The position numbers and the translations under genes were made by a program. Below are positions 38,769-48,516 of a stretch of DNA of 64,000 bases, piece by piece. The notes under the pieces were generated by a model that ran no database searches, was not told where the DNA came from, and was given only the letters and a program-made list of their open reading frames with translations. Position 1 is the stretch's first letter; every line of letters starts with the position of its first letter. The stretch covers positions 582,535 through 646,534 of the forward strand of contig NZ_BMEC01000001.1 in the NCBI RefSeq assembly GCF_014636295.1, in the 5' to 3' direction. The DNA is from Marivirga lumbricoides. Lineage in GTDB: Bacteria > Bacteroidota > Bacteroidia > Cytophagales > Cyclobacteriaceae.

Positions 38769-39077
38769 ATGATCAAAAGTATTAAGAAGAGTGTTCAAGG
38801 TTTTATTACTTCATTTAAGCCAACATATGCTGTTGAAGTAGATTTGTATCACGTTATCCCTGGGCTACCTGTAAAATCTAACAAGGAGCGCCATGATTTT
38901 GACAAGGGAGAATTTCACCAGGCCAAAACCTTTTTTGATGGAGCCATTGTCAAGACTTCTGACCTAAAGCTAGCTCCTGCTGAAATTAAATTAATAAAAG
39001 GAAAGAAAAAGGTGCTGGAATTTAAGCATTTTGGCCCTGTAAATGATATTAGACCGGCAAAACGTAAAAGACGATAA
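38769..39077 (+). CDS. Hypothetical small basic protein
   Basis: A 102-residue protein, rich in Lys and ending in a strongly basic tail (AKRKRR). It has a possible beta segment VEVDLYHVIPGLP and no signal peptide. No family recognised. It is followed 26 bp later by a good terminator, which supports it as a real single-gene transcript. Confidence 0.65.
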   Translation: MIKSIKKSVQGFITSFKPTYAVEVDLYHVIPGLPVKSNKERHDFDKGEFHQAKTFFDGAIVKTSDLKLAPAEIKLIKGKKKVLEFKHFGPVNDIRPAKRKRR

Positions 39078-39102
39078 TATTTTCAATTACTTGTTGGGTA
39101 AA

Positions 39103-39132
39103 AGACCTCCATCTCTCCATGGAGGTTTTTTT
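39103..39132 (+). terminator. Rho-independent terminator
   Basis: ACCTCCAT pairs with ATGGAGGT around a 6-base loop and runs into TTTTTTT (39126-39132). It lies just after the 102-residue gene. Confidence 0.85.
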
Positions 39133-39296
39133 ATGTCCATTTTTCCCATGCTAAAATAGGCTGATACTAAATGCACTCAGTAAGTCTTACTGTAGGGGAT
39201 TAAATTAGCATTTCGGAATATTTGAAAATATATTGCAGGAATGTTGATATATTGCAGGAAAACGCATTATTCGTTTAAATAATCTTTCTCCATGAT

Positions 39297-39734
39297 ATGA
39301 AAAAGCTTACTTTACTAAAAGTGATAATTGCTGCAATCTTCTGCTCTTCATGCACAACTTATCTGGTTACAACAGATAGTTTAACAACTCAACTTGCTCA
39401 AGTAGACTCAGCTGCTTTAACTCCCGTAACTGTAAGAGGCCCTCTTGGAGAAAAATATAATTACCTGGCTAATCCGATAGATATAATAAAAGTAACTGAT
39501 AAGAAAGGGAATGAAGCGGAATTAGTTAATAAACCTTCAATTGAAATTCGGCTGACTGAGACTTCAGGCAAGAAAACTATCTTTTACTTCGATAGAATTA
39601 TTATTGAGGATAATAAATTATATGGTGTACAATCTAGATTTATGTCTGCAATGAGTAAATCAATCCCCCTTGATCAGATTGCCAAAATTGAAATCCAAGA
39701 TGGTAAAAAGAATTTCAACTATGTTACTAAGTAA
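39297..39734 (+). CDS. Hypothetical lipoprotein
   Basis: A 145-residue lipoprotein (signal LKVIIAAIFCSSC with Cys as +1). The mature part is a small beta-rich domain (EKYNYLANPIDIIKVTDKKG, then KKTIFYFDRIIIEDN and IPLDQIAKIEIQDG). The last block resembles a short domain seen in many Bacteroidota lipoproteins in which IPLxxIxKIEIQDGKK closes the fold. Function unknown. Confidence 0.75.
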   Translation: MKKLTLLKVIIAAIFCSSCTTYLVTTDSLTTQLAQVDSAALTPVTVRGPLGEKYNYLANPIDIIKVTDKKGNEAELVNKPSIEIRLTETSGKKTIFYFDRIIIEDNKLYGVQSRFMSAMSKSIPLDQIAKIEIQDGKKNFNYVTK

Positions 39735-39867
39735 GTATTAAAGGGCTTAAACATCTCCCTCCTCCTCCACCATAAAAATCTGCAAACATAGCTACACTAT
39801 TTACGGATTGAACTACTTTTTAAATCCCCAGTAAGCTGAAATTTGTATTTCAAATAAAAATTGAAAT

Positions 39868-40608
39868 ATGGAAAATCCAATGAAAGGAAAAGTAGTTGCC
39901 ATCACCGGAGCCAGTAGCGGAATAGGCAAGGCTATCGCCATAAAGTTAGCCGCAAATGGTGCTCAAGTAATATTGGCTGCCCGCAGAGAGGCAAAGTTAA
40001 AAGCTATAGTAGATGACATTACAGCAAACGGAGGCCGGGCAATCTATGTAGTAACAGATGTTCAAAAAAAACAGGATTTGCTTCAGTTAGTAGAACGCGC
40101 TGTGGTTGAATGGGGAAAACTGGAGGTAATGATAAATAATGCTGGCATCAGTCAGTTAAGCAGAATTGATGAGCTGGATGTGGAAGGCTGGGAGGAAATG
40201 ATCAACATTAACCTCAATGGAACTTTACATGGTATAGCAGCCTCCATCCCTGTATTCAAAAAACAGCAATCAGGACACATAGTAAATATAATTTCTACTG
40301 CCGGCCTCACCATAACACCCACTATGGGCGTGTACGCTGCCACCAAAAATGCGGTAAGAACCCTTGCTGAAGCTTTGAGACAAGAGTCGGATGGTGCTAT
40401 TAGGGTTACCGGAATTTCTCCGGGTTTTGTTGATACAGCATTTGCTGAAAATATAAAAAATGACAAGATGCGCACTGCTATTTTAAAGAACAGAGATAAA
40501 ATAGCCATAAGCCCTGAAGCTATTGCAGATGCCGTAATCTATGCCATAAGCCAACCCAAAGAGGTGGAAATTGGGGATATTGTTATTCGCCCTGCTGTAC
40601 AAAATTAA
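39868..40608 (+). CDS. Short-chain dehydrogenase/reductase
   Basis: A 246-residue classical SDR oxidoreductase with the cofactor motif TGASSGIG near residue 14, the NNAG motif near residue 90 and the catalytic Ser in IISTAG with YAATK (Tyr, Lys) about 13 residues on. The absence of an acidic residue at the end of the second strand (ILAARRE) suggests NADP(H) preference. It reduces or oxidises an unknown carbonyl or alcohol. An AraC regulator starts 23 bp downstream on the same strand, so the two are likely co-transcribed. Confidence 0.9.
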   Translation: MENPMKGKVVAITGASSGIGKAIAIKLAANGAQVILAARREAKLKAIVDDITANGGRAIYVVTDVQKKQDLLQLVERAVVEWGKLEVMINNAGISQLSRIDELDVEGWEEMININLNGTLHGIAASIPVFKKQQSGHIVNIISTAGLTITPTMGVYAATKNAVRTLAEALRQESDGAIRVTGISPGFVDTAFAENIKNDKMRTAILKNRDKIAISPEAIADAVIYAISQPKEVEIGDIVIRPAVQN

Positions 40609-40631
40609 AATTTAATTACCTTGAGGGCTGT

Positions 40632-41549
40632 ATGGGAGCGAGTAATCCGGAAATAAAACATTTTAAAAGCATTTCAACATTGATGCGCTATTTGAGTTTG
40701 CCTGCTCCGCAACACCCTCTTTTCGCCCTGATAGATTATAATCAAACATCGCAACAGCAAACAGAGAGTAAACAAAAACTAAGTATCGATTTTTATAAAA
40801 TCTCTTTTAAAGATAAGTTCAGTGGAAAAATTAAATATGGGCAGGATTATTATGATTTTGAAGAAGGAGGACTCGCATTTTTAAAACCCGGCCAAATAGT
40901 TACTCCCTATAACAATTTAGAGAGCTATGAAGGCTATGCCTTATATTTTCATCCGGATTTCATCAGGACATATCCGCTGGGAACAAGCATTGACAAATAT
41001 GGTTTTTTCTCTTATAACGTTTCGGAAGCGTTGTACCTATCTGCAAAAGAAAAAGCGATTATTGAACAACTATTTCAAACTATGAGCGCTGAATTAAATG
41101 AGAATATTGATCAATTTAGTCAGGATGTATTAGTCTCACAACTAGAGTTACTGTTAAACTATAGCAAACGTTTTTACAACCGTCAGTTTATTACCCGAAA
41201 AGCAGTTAATCATAAGGTGATTGATTCACTGGACCAAATATTAAAAGATTATTTTCAACAGAAAAAAGGACTTGACACAGGCCTGCCTTCAGTAGCATTT
41301 ATTAGTGACCAGCTTGGTTTATCACAACGCTATTTAAGTGATCTGTTAAAGATGCTTATCGGTAAAAATGCTCAGCAATATATTCAATATCTGGTAATAG
41401 AAGAAGCTAAGGAATTACTCAGTATCTCCTCCCTCTCTGTTGCTGAAGTTGCCTATCAACTCGGGTTTGAACATCCGCAATCATTTAGCAAATTGTTTAA
41501 ATCAAAAACCCAAATGACTCCTTTAGCCTTTAGAGCCAGCTTTAATTGA
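40632..41549 (+). CDS. AraC-family transcriptional regulator
   Basis: A 305-residue cytoplasmic regulator with an N-terminal cupin-like sensing domain (GKIKYGQDYYDFEEGGLAFL, then PGQIVTPYNN) and a C-terminal AraC double helix-turn-helix (VAFISDQLGLSQRYLSDLLK, then VAEVAYQLGFEHPQSFSKLF). It probably responds to a small molecule handled by the upstream SDR (inference). A terminator follows at 41637. Confidence 0.9.
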   Translation: MGASNPEIKHFKSISTLMRYLSLPAPQHPLFALIDYNQTSQQQTESKQKLSIDFYKISFKDKFSGKIKYGQDYYDFEEGGLAFLKPGQIVTPYNNLESYEGYALYFHPDFIRTYPLGTSIDKYGFFSYNVSEALYLSAKEKAIIEQLFQTMSAELNENIDQFSQDVLVSQLELLLNYSKRFYNRQFITRKAVNHKVIDSLDQILKDYFQQKKGLDTGLPSVAFISDQLGLSQRYLSDLLKMLIGKNAQQYIQYLVIEEAKELLSISSLSVAEVAYQLGFEHPQSFSKLFKSKTQMTPLAFRASFN

Positions 41550-41636
41550 GGATACTGCAAATCATATCTGTTTAATAATGAAATTCACGATTACACAATA
41601 AAACTTCAGGAGGAAGCTAATTATCCATCGATTTGT

Positions 41637-41660
41637 TAGGCTTATGCAGAGCCTATTTTT
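41637..41660 (+). terminator. Terminator overlapping the 3' end of the HxlR gene
   Basis: TAGGCT pairs with AGCCTA around a 7-base loop, followed by TTTTT. It ends the AraC transcript and lies partly inside the last codons of the convergent HxlR gene. Confidence 0.7.
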
Positions 41661-42012
41661 CTAACCTTTTCGTGATTACCGTTCGTAAATGTTCTTCATG
41701 ATCATCACCCCATTGACCTAAAGCTGAAATTACCGGTATTAAGGTATTGCCAAATTCTGTAAGGCTGTACTCAACTTTTGGGGGAACAACAGGATAAATC
41801 TTTCGGCTAATTAACTCATGCTCTTCCAATTCTTTTAGCTGCATATTTAAAACTCTCCGGGAGGCATCAGGAATTTTTCGTTGCAATTCACTTGGCCTCA
41901 TAAAACCTTCATTGATGAACCATAGCAGGCGAATTTTCCACTTGCCATAAAGTACCTCTCCAATAAGATCAAGGCCACAATTTAAGCTTAACGGTATCTT
42001 TCTTTCATACAT
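41653..42012 (-). CDS. HxlR-family winged helix transcriptional regulator
   Basis: A 119-residue protein with the HxlR pattern: one N-terminal Cys (LNCGLDLIGEVLYGKWKIRL), then FMRPSELQRKIPDASRRVLN, MQLKELEEHELISRKIYPVV, and PKVEYSLTEFGNTLIPVI. HxlR proteins sense electrophiles or oxidants, often by that Cys, and usually control a divergent enzyme gene. It is divergent from the SDR at 42137, and a 16-bp palindrome lies between them. Confidence 0.92.
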   Translation of the reverse strand: MYERKIPLSLNCGLDLIGEVLYGKWKIRLLWFINEGFMRPSELQRKIPDASRRVLNMQLKELEEHELISRKIYPVVPPKVEYSLTEFGNTLIPVISALGQWGDDHEEHLRTVITKRLEK

Positions 42013-42050
42013 AATGTAAATTTACCCCAATGTACTAAAATGCACAATAG

Positions 42051-42066
42051 GGGATAAATTTATCCC
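42051..42066. promoter_or_regulatory. 16-bp perfect palindrome, probable HxlR operator
   Basis: GGGATAAATTTATCCC is a perfect palindrome in the 124-bp divergent gap between the HxlR gene and the SDR gene, 71 bp before the SDR start and 39 bp before the regulator start. Position and symmetry fit an operator for a dimeric winged-helix repressor. Confidence 0.65.
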
Positions 42067-42136
42067 TATCTGAATCGATTTTCCGTACTTGTACAAACTC
42101 AACATACAAACCATTTTTGCATAAATATTATAGCAA

Positions 42137-42931
42137 ATGGGACAGGAGTTTAATTTCAATAATGAGTTATCCGGCAAAATCGCGCTGGTAACCGGGGGTA
42201 CCAGGGGCACGGGCAAAGCAATTGCGGATCGACTGGTGAAAGCAGGTGCAACGGTTATTATCACAGCAAGAAATAAACCCGATACAGAGGGCGATCATCA
42301 ACATTTTATTGCTGCAGACCTGAGCAAAACCGAAGGCACCCAGAAAGTTGCCAAAGAAATTTTTTCAAAATTCGGAGGGCTGGATATTCTCATTAATAAT
42401 ATGGGGGGATCAGAAACTAAAGCAGGGGGCTATTCCGCCTTGTCCGATGATGACTGGGAGCAGACTCTTCAAACAAACTTACTCGCTCCTGTTCGACTGG
42501 ACAGAGAATTTCTACCTCAAATGACTGCCCGAAAAAGTGGTGTAATTATACACATTGCTTCAATTCAGGCAAAGCTTCCCTTATACGATTCAACCTTACC
42601 TTATGCAGCTGCAAAGGCCGGCCTCCTTAATTACAGCAAAGGGGTATCCAAAGAAGTTGCCTCAAAGAGGGTTAGAGTTTTGACTGTTTCACCGGGATGG
42701 ATTATGACAGATTCCTCTTCTCGCATGATGGAGAGGATTTCTGAAAGTTCAAAAATTTCTATCGAAGAGGCCAAAGAGAGTGTAATGCAAGCATTGGGGG
42801 GAATTCCTATGGGACGACCCGCCCAGCCAGAAGAGGTTGCTGAATTGGTAGGCTTTTTAGTTTCTCCACGAGCAGCCTACTTAACAGGAACCGAATTTGT
42901 AATTGATGGCGGCACCCTACCAACTATTTAA
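42137..42931 (+). CDS. Short-chain dehydrogenase/reductase under HxlR control
   Basis: A 264-residue SDR with a variant glycine motif TGGTRGTGKAIA, the NNMGG variant of NNAG, and the catalytic IHIASIQ...PYAAAKAG (Ser, Tyr, Lys). The C-terminal signature GRPAQPEEVAELVGFLVSP and VIDGG are intact. The substrate is unknown; the HxlR context hints at quinone or aldehyde detoxification (inference). The NTF2-like gene follows after 21 bp. Confidence 0.9.
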   Translation: MGQEFNFNNELSGKIALVTGGTRGTGKAIADRLVKAGATVIITARNKPDTEGDHQHFIAADLSKTEGTQKVAKEIFSKFGGLDILINNMGGSETKAGGYSALSDDDWEQTLQTNLLAPVRLDREFLPQMTARKSGVIIHIASIQAKLPLYDSTLPYAAAKAGLLNYSKGVSKEVASKRVRVLTVSPGWIMTDSSSRMMERISESSKISIEEAKESVMQALGGIPMGRPAQPEEVAELVGFLVSPRAAYLTGTEFVIDGGTLPTI

Positions 42932-42952
42932 TAACTTAAAACAATAAATAAA

Positions 42953-43279
42953 ATGAAAAATTTACCGACAGTAATAACCGATTTAATAGAGGCTCAAAAT
43001 AATGCTAACAGCAGCGCTTATGCTAATTGTTTTTCAGAAATGGCTGTAGTAGTGGACGAAGGCAAGACTTACAATGGAAGAAAAGAAATTGAACATTGGA
43101 TAGCCGCAGCTAACGAACAGTACAAAACAGTGATGAAACCCTTGAACTACAACGAAAAAGGGAATACTAAAGTTCTATCAGCAGAAGTTTCCGGTTCATT
43201 CCCTGGCAGTCCGGTTGTATTGAACTATCACATGGAAATCATTGACAATTTAATTCAGTCATTAAAAACAACTACCTGA
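42953..43279 (+). CDS. NTF2/SnoaL-like small protein
   Basis: A 108-residue alpha+beta protein with the SnoaL-like pattern: helix LPTVITDLIEAQNNANSSAY, then FSEMAVVVDEGKTYNGRKEI and EHWIAA. This fold forms a cone-shaped ligand pocket and is used by many small isomerases and dehydratases as well as ligand-binding proteins. It is co-transcribed with the SDR and followed by a strong terminator. Confidence 0.85.
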   Translation: MKNLPTVITDLIEAQNNANSSAYANCFSEMAVVVDEGKTYNGRKEIEHWIAAANEQYKTVMKPLNYNEKGNTKVLSAEVSGSFPGSPVVLNYHMEIIDNLIQSLKTTT

Positions 43280-43411
43280 GCATACTAGCAGCTATTGGAT
43301 AAATCTGTAGCTTCTTGACAGATATGTGCGTACCATGAAGCTGTTTATTAATAACTCTAGACTATTCAAATTATTCACAACTCCATAATTAGAAGCACAA
43401 TAATATAATTT

Positions 43412-43442
43412 AAACCTCCGAAGCCTCAGACTTCGGGGGTTT
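43412..43442. terminator. Bidirectional terminator
   Basis: AAACCTCCGAAG pairs with CTTCGGGGGTTT (one G-T wobble) around CCTCAGA. It lies between the convergent SnoaL-like gene and the 1198-residue synthase gene, with A- and T-rich flanks on both sides. Confidence 0.8.
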
Positions 43443-43456
43443 GTTAGTTATTTGGT

Positions 43457-46400
43457 TCAGGCAAGTAACTTCTCTCCTTCAGCCTTCTTCACACCACGTT
43501 GCTGTTCAACCATCCTTCCGATGAACCATACAAAGGGCTCTACCTGACCATTCAATATACATGTGCCTTTACCAATGCTCTGAAGCAGTCCCTGAACATT
43601 TGAAGCGCGTAATGCAGAGAGTGCCTCACTGTCCTTTAAAAGCAGCGAACAAACCGGGAGGCCCGTTACTTCTTCAGTTTTCAACATAACTTCTCCTTTA
43701 TTGACCACTATCATTACCGGATTTTCCTGCTCGGAAATTCTGACCAAAATAACAAGATCCGGAGTAGGTTGCTGAGATTTATCCACCCACTCTTTCAGAT
43801 AAACAGAAAAGCTATAGGCCCAATCCTCTAAATCAGATTGCTTAGCAACGGAGCCTTCAGTACCTGCAGGGATCGCTGCTAGCAGTTCATCCACCTCACG
43901 TTCGGCTTCTATAAGTGCTGCCAGCGTTTTATCCACATCCTCTTTTGTATGTGCAGCCGAGCAGATGAGCCTGAGACGACCGCGTCCACTTTCCACAATA
44001 GGATAAGTAACAGCTGAGGTTTGTATGCCCCGTTTATACATGCTCTGAACTATGGCGTAAAGCTTATCTTTATTACTAAAATGCGGAGTAACAATGGGGC
44101 CATCTCCTGTACCCAGGTCATAGCCTGCTTCAGTAAATTGCTGACGCATATAGCGGGTGGTATCCCAAAGGCGCTGTCTTAAATTGTCGTCTGAGCGAAG
44201 CCTACGTAAAGAAGTGAGTGCAGCAGCCATATCGGCCGGACTGATAGAGGCCTGGAAGATATAGGCACGAGATGAAGATTTCATCAGGTCCACATGCTCC
44301 TGCGAAGCTGCCACCACACCTCCCAGGCTTCCAAGTGCCTTACTTAGTGTAGTCATAATAAAGTCTACCTTTTCCGTAATACCCTGAGCCGCACAGATGC
44401 CTGCCCCACGATCCCCGTAAAACCCGAAAGAATGAGCTTCATCAACCAGTACCAATGCATCATATTTTTTGGCAGTATGCACAATTTCTGCTACCGGAGC
44501 TGCACCTTCCCCCATGCTGTATACACCTTCAAGTACTACCATCATAGTGCGGTATGGCGATGCTTCCGACTTCAGAATAGCTTCCAGATCAGCGGCATTG
44601 TTGTGTTGAAACGACCTGATAGTGGCCCCGCAAAGTCGTGCGCCATCCACGATGGATGCATGACAAAGCTGATCGATAATGACTACATCATTCTTACCCA
44701 GAATTCCTGCAACAGCACCTACATTTGCCGTGTAGCCAGTAGGAAACAGGCAGGCACTTGGTTTTCCGGTTAGCTCAGCAAATTCTTTTTCAAACTGCAA
44801 GTGGTGATCAGTCATACCAGAAGCCGCAGCAGAAGTTCCCATTCCGGTACCAAATTCCTGTACCGCTTTAGTAGCCTCTCTGATCACTTCCTCATCACGA
44901 TTCAAACCCAGGTACAGGTTGGTTGTCCATATAATAGCCTCTTGTTCTTCATCATTATACGCATCTGCTACCATACCCCGTGTGGCACTTCCTGTGCGAA
45001 GTACCTTACTGTAAGGGTTTCTGCGTTGATCATTCACCAGGTGTAATACTTCCTGCACAAGCTTACTCTTATCAGGAGCAGACCAGGCAGATACCTTGGC
45101 GGCCTGAAAAGTAGGGTGGCTCGACTGAATATGCGTCTGAAAAGTGGCGAGAGAATCTGAAACCACCTTGCAGGACTGCTGTTCTGCAGATTCATGATCT
45201 GTGTTACCTTTCATCAATTGAAAGATGTAATTAGCAAGTGCTGAGGGAGAAGGATACTCCATCACTGCTGTTACAGGTAATCTCTTACCTAGTATCTTTG
45301 AAAGCCTGCTACTCAACTCCAGCGTGGTAAGAGAATCGAGACCAAGGCCAGTGAAAGAATGGTTTGGCAAAACCTGCTGTTTATCAATGTTCAGGAGTGA
45401 AGCCACTTCACCCTGAATGATGGAAAGCAGGGTGGCTTGCTGGCTTTTGGTGGATTCTGTCAGACTCTGAATCAAGCTACCTGATTGATCAATATCATTG
45501 CTGCCTGAAGCCGGTTCCTTGCCATCATGTACTTCTTTTAAATTCCTTAAAGTATTGCGGTCTAGCTTTCCATTAGGCAAAAGGGGAAGTTCCTCCAGGT
45601 GCACTATCAGGTGAGGCACCATATACTTTGGCATTCTTTCCCATAAATAGGCCTTCACCTCTTCATCTGTAATTAGTTTACTCTGGCAAACCACATAGGC
45701 CACAAGTACTTTTTGCCCACTGCCACCTTCCACTGCGGCTACCGCAGCTGCTTTAATGCCCTGCATAGATTCCAGCACAGACTCGATCTCTTCAAGTTCA
45801 ATCCGGAATCCTTTGATCTTCACTTGCTGATCTACGCGGCCCAGAAATTCAATATCCCCATTTTCAGTTCTTCTGCATAGATCTCCCGTTTTATACAATC
45901 TTTCTTCAGGGATAGCATCATTCGAATCTGGCACTACAAATCGTTCATTGGTACGGGCTTCATCATATAAGTAGCCACGTGCAAGCTTGTTTCCCGCCAA
46001 ATATAACTCTCCCTCCACACCATCGGGCACTATGTTCATAGAAGCATCCAGAATATATGAGCGGGAGTTAGGCACCGACTTTCCAATAGTAATGGTAGGT
46101 GTATCTTCAAAGATCTCAGTCGCAGTAGAAAACACAGTATCTTCGGTAGGTCCATATAAATTAAATACCCTCACTCCTGTCCTGAGGGCGAAAAGCCTTT
46201 CTGCCAGTGGTTTCTTTAGTGCTTCACTGCCAAAAACGATAGTTCTCATACCGCTCGGCACCCAACCTGAAGAAAGCAATGCTTGTATGGCAGATGGTAC
46301 CACTACGCAACTTTTTACCAGTTTTGCCTCAGTCAGCGCTGGCAGATCAAGCATATTATTGGCCAGTACCACTGTTCCTCCTAATGATAAGGTACCTAAG

Positions 46401-47053
46401 ATTTCCATAACCGATGGGTCGAAACAGACTGATGTCGCAGCCAGCATTCCCTGCAGGTCTTCCTCTTCCAGTATATTATCCATTGCCTCAATCATGGCCA
46501 CCACATTGCGATGCTCTATGGCTACTCCTTTTGGTTGTCCTGTAGAGCCTGATGTATAGATCACATAGGCAAGATCATCTCCGGAGGGAGAAATTGTATG
46601 GTCTGAAGTTTCATTACTTATCGCATCACCCAACCATATTAATTCGTTTACTCCTGAGCAAAGTTCAGCGGTACTTTCAGTATCTACAATTGCTGCTACA
46701 GCCCCTGAGTGTTTCAACATATAATTAACACGTTCGCGAGGGTAAGCGGGGTCAAGCGGCACATACGCACAGCCTGCCTGCAATACTCCCAAGATAGTGG
46801 CCGCAAGCTCCCATTTTCTGCCCATGCATACTCCTACTAATGACCCGGGCTTCACACCACGTGCCAAAAGCTCGCCTGCAATTGCACCTGCTCTTTTCAT
46901 TAGGTACTTATAGTTTATCTCTGTTTCACCATCTATTAAAGCAGTGCGTTCAGGGTACTGCAAGGCCTGTTTGTCAATAAAGGTGCAAATCGTTTCTTCA
47001 GACTGCTTATTTTGTTTTACATTTTGCCGGGTAGCATAGGTGATCTTATCCAT
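43457..47053 (-). CDS. Adenylation/carrier/alpha-oxoamine synthase fusion (NRPS-like single-module enzyme)
   Basis: A 1198-residue megaenzyme. Residues 1-510 form an amino-acid adenylation domain ([11 protein letters not shown] at 166-176, FDPSV with Asp212, NLYGPTED at 298, YKTGD at 387, NGKLDR with Lys496). Residues 545-615 form a peptidyl carrier protein with phosphopantetheine Ser574 in GLDSL. Residues 680-1085 form a PLP-dependent alpha-oxoamine synthase (AONS/KBL type) with DEAHS at 871 and the Schiff-base Lys905 in TLSKALGS. The last 110 residues ([18 protein letters not shown]...[14 protein letters not shown]) resemble an SCP2-like lipid-binding domain. Predicted action: activate an amino or related acid, tether it, then release it by decarboxylative condensation with a second amino acid to an alpha-aminoketone. 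The retained Asp212 favours an alpha-amino acid substrate. It is monocistronic and has no accessory biosynthesis genes adjacent. The product is unknown. Confidence 0.9.
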   Translation of the reverse strand: MDKITYATRQNVKQNKQSEETICTFIDKQALQYPERTALIDGETEINYKYLMKRAGAIAGELLARGVKPGSLVGVCMGRKWELAATILGVLQAGCAYVPLDPAYPRERVNYMLKHSGAVAAIVDTESTAELCSGVNELIWLGDAISNETSDHTISPSGDDLAYVIYTSGSTGQPKGVAIEHRNVVAMIEAMDNILEEEDLQGMLAATSVCFDPSVMEILGTLSLGGTVVLANNMLDLPALTEAKLVKSCVVVPSAIQALLSSGWVPSGMRTIVFGSEALKKPLAERLFALRTGVRVFNLYGPTEDTVFSTATEIFEDTPTITIGKSVPNSRSYILDASMNIVPDGVEGELYLAGNKLARGYLYDEARTNERFVVPDSNDAIPEERLYKTGDLCRRTENGDIEFLGRVDQQVKIKGFRIELEEIESVLESMQGIKAAAVAAVEGGSGQKVLVAYVVCQSKLITDEEVKAYLWERMPKYMVPHLIVHLEELPLLPNGKLDRNTLRNLKEVHDGKEPASGSNDIDQSGSLIQSLTESTKSQQATLLSIIQGEVASLLNIDKQQVLPNHSFTGLGLDSLTTLELSSRLSKILGKRLPVTAVMEYPSPSALANYIFQLMKGNTDHESAEQQSCKVVSDSLATFQTHIQSSHPTFQAAKVSAWSAPDKSKLVQEVLHLVNDQRRNPYSKVLRTGSATRGMVADAYNDEEQEAIIWTTNLYLGLNRDEEVIREATKAVQEFGTGMGTSAAASGMTDHHLQFEKEFAELTGKPSACLFPTGYTANVGAVAGILGKNDVVIIDQLCHASIVDGARLCGATIRSFQHNNAADLEAILKSEASPYRTMMVVLEGVYSMGEGAAPVAEIVHTAKKYDALVLVDEAHSFGFYGDRGAGICAAQGITEKVDFIMTTLSKALGSLGGVVAASQEHVDLMKSSSRAYIFQASISPADMAAALTSLRRLRSDDNLRQRLWDTTRYMRQQFTEAGYDLGTGDGPIVTPHFSNKDKLYAIVQSMYKRGIQTSAVTYPIVESGRGRLRLICSAAHTKEDVDKTLAALIEAEREVDELLAAIPAGTEGSVAKQSDLEDWAYSFSVYLKEWVDKSQQPTPDLVILVRISEQENPVMIVVNKGEVMLKTEEVTGLPVCSLLLKDSEALSALRASNVQGLLQSIGKGTCILNGQVEPFVWFIGRMVEQQRGVKKAEGEKLLA

Positions 47054-47836
47054 AGTCTTTTCTTTTGAAAGGGTTGATTTATATTGAATTGTATTGATGT
47101 GCTAACTATAAAATTTGATTTAAGAATTATTAAATGAATGCATAATTAGGCATTCTGAGAGTCCTTCGGGACTTTCCCGCTTTGGCGGGACAAGCTATTT
47201 CGGTCTCGCTAAAGAGGGATTATATTTTTCAGAAAAAAGAAAATTAGCCTGTGCCGCTCCCAGGCGGTATCCATAATCTGATTGTATTATAACAGGAGAT
47301 ATGCCGATTATTAGGCACAGGCAGCATAAATTAAGACTTTTAAAAAAATTAGTCTTGATTTTGCCCCGCCTTAGCGGAGACTCCATGTTTATGATACTAA
47401 CTCAGCTTACTATTAATATCGGGTACACATTTTATAAACCGGAAGTACTGAGATGTGAAAGCTGTCATGCTTTTTTGGGGTTATTAGGTTGAACTTAATT
47501 TTCAGATGAACTATTACCTGGTAACGGGTAATTAAACCACTAATTGCAAATATATAAAAGAGATTATCCTTATCATTAGAAAAAATCCGGTAAATACAGG
47601 CAATATTCCGACAAATATATTTATAATGAAATTATTTACTTCTGCACTTCTTGCATTAAATTCTACAGATTAAAAGCTAAGTAAAAACTTAAATAAATGT
47701 TTTTTCCCTTTATAGGTTAACCAGTATTTGCTTTATTTAAAAATCCCCAAGTGAAAACATATTGGGAATCTTGATATATTGCATCAAAACTCATTCAGGG
47801 TTTATAGCATTGTTGGTGGCGATTTAAAAAAGAAGA
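47054..47836. other. Long intergenic region with stacked hairpins
   Basis: No gene is supported. It contains two adjacent hairpins (47160-47173 and 47175-47190) and a longer inverted pair GCCTGTGCC (47247-47255) / GGCACAGGC (47314-47322), with an inner CGGTAT/ATATGCCG pairing. The promoters of the synthase (minus) and XRE (plus) genes must lie here. Confidence 0.5.
47160..47190 (-). promoter_or_regulatory. Tandem hairpins upstream of the synthase gene
   Basis: AGTCC-TTCG-GGACT (47160-47173) is followed by TCCCGC-TTTG-GCGGGA (47175-47190). They lie 107-137 bp upstream of the synthase start. They could act as leader structures or be a terminator of an older transcript. There is no clear U tract. 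Confidence 0.4.
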
Positions 47837-48409
47837 ATGTCCAGGTTAAAAGCATTAAGAGAACAACAAAATCTGACTCAGGAAGAGTTATCAGAAAAAT
47901 CCGGAATTTCTGCAAGAACCATACAGCGAATTGAAACAGGAAGAGAGCCTAAAGGGCATACTCTTAGAGTTTTGGCAAAAGCATTAGAAATAAAAGAAAG
48001 TGACTTGCTTCACAAAAAGCCTGAACCGGCAAAACAACCTATCATTGAAGAGAAAAAAGAGTTCCAGGACGAGGCATTCATTAACTATTCTACTCTAAAA
48101 TTAATCAACCTTTCGTCCATCCCTTTTATCATTTTTCCACCCTTAAACATCCTCATCCCGCTTGTTCTGATGTTCGCCATGAAACAAAAAAACAGCCTCA
48201 CTAAACAGCTTATTTCAATACAAATACTTTGGACAATTTTAGCCCCTATCGTATTTATGCTGGGCATCTTTTTTAAGCCTGGTAACCAGCTCTCTTTCCT
48301 GCTAATGATAACAATTGCTCTATCGAACTTATTCATTATTCTTCGGAATGCAAGAGAGATTGATAAACGCCAAACACTCCGCTACAAGCTGAATTTCAAT
48401 ATGATATAA
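47837..48409 (+). CDS. XRE-family regulator fused to a membrane domain
   Basis: A 190-residue protein with an N-terminal XRE/Cro helix-turn-helix (MSRLKALREQQNLTQEELSE, then SGISARTIQRIETG, residues 1-65). A linker and three or four transmembrane helices (FIIFPPLNILIPLVLMFAM, ILWTILAPIVFMLGIFF, FLLMITIALSNLFIIL) follow. The design is of a membrane-tethered regulator. Its target is unknown; the serine hydrolase 107 bp downstream is a candidate (inference). Confidence 0.88.
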   Translation: MSRLKALREQQNLTQEELSEKSGISARTIQRIETGREPKGHTLRVLAKALEIKESDLLHKKPEPAKQPIIEEKKEFQDEAFINYSTLKLINLSSIPFIIFPPLNILIPLVLMFAMKQKNSLTKQLISIQILWTILAPIVFMLGIFFKPGNQLSFLLMITIALSNLFIILRNAREIDKRQTLRYKLNFNMI

Positions 48410-48516
48410 AAACTGTCGGGTGATTGTCGAGTTATTGTCGGGCTGATTTTTAGAATAAAGTAAATGAGTTTTTCACTTTTGCTGAGATTATTATTTACAG
48501 CAAAACAAAATTCATT

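Noticed and set aside
47247-47322. Known riboswitch in the synthase leader
   Set aside because: The inverted pair does not match a riboswitch family I can recognise, and its distance from the start is uncertain.
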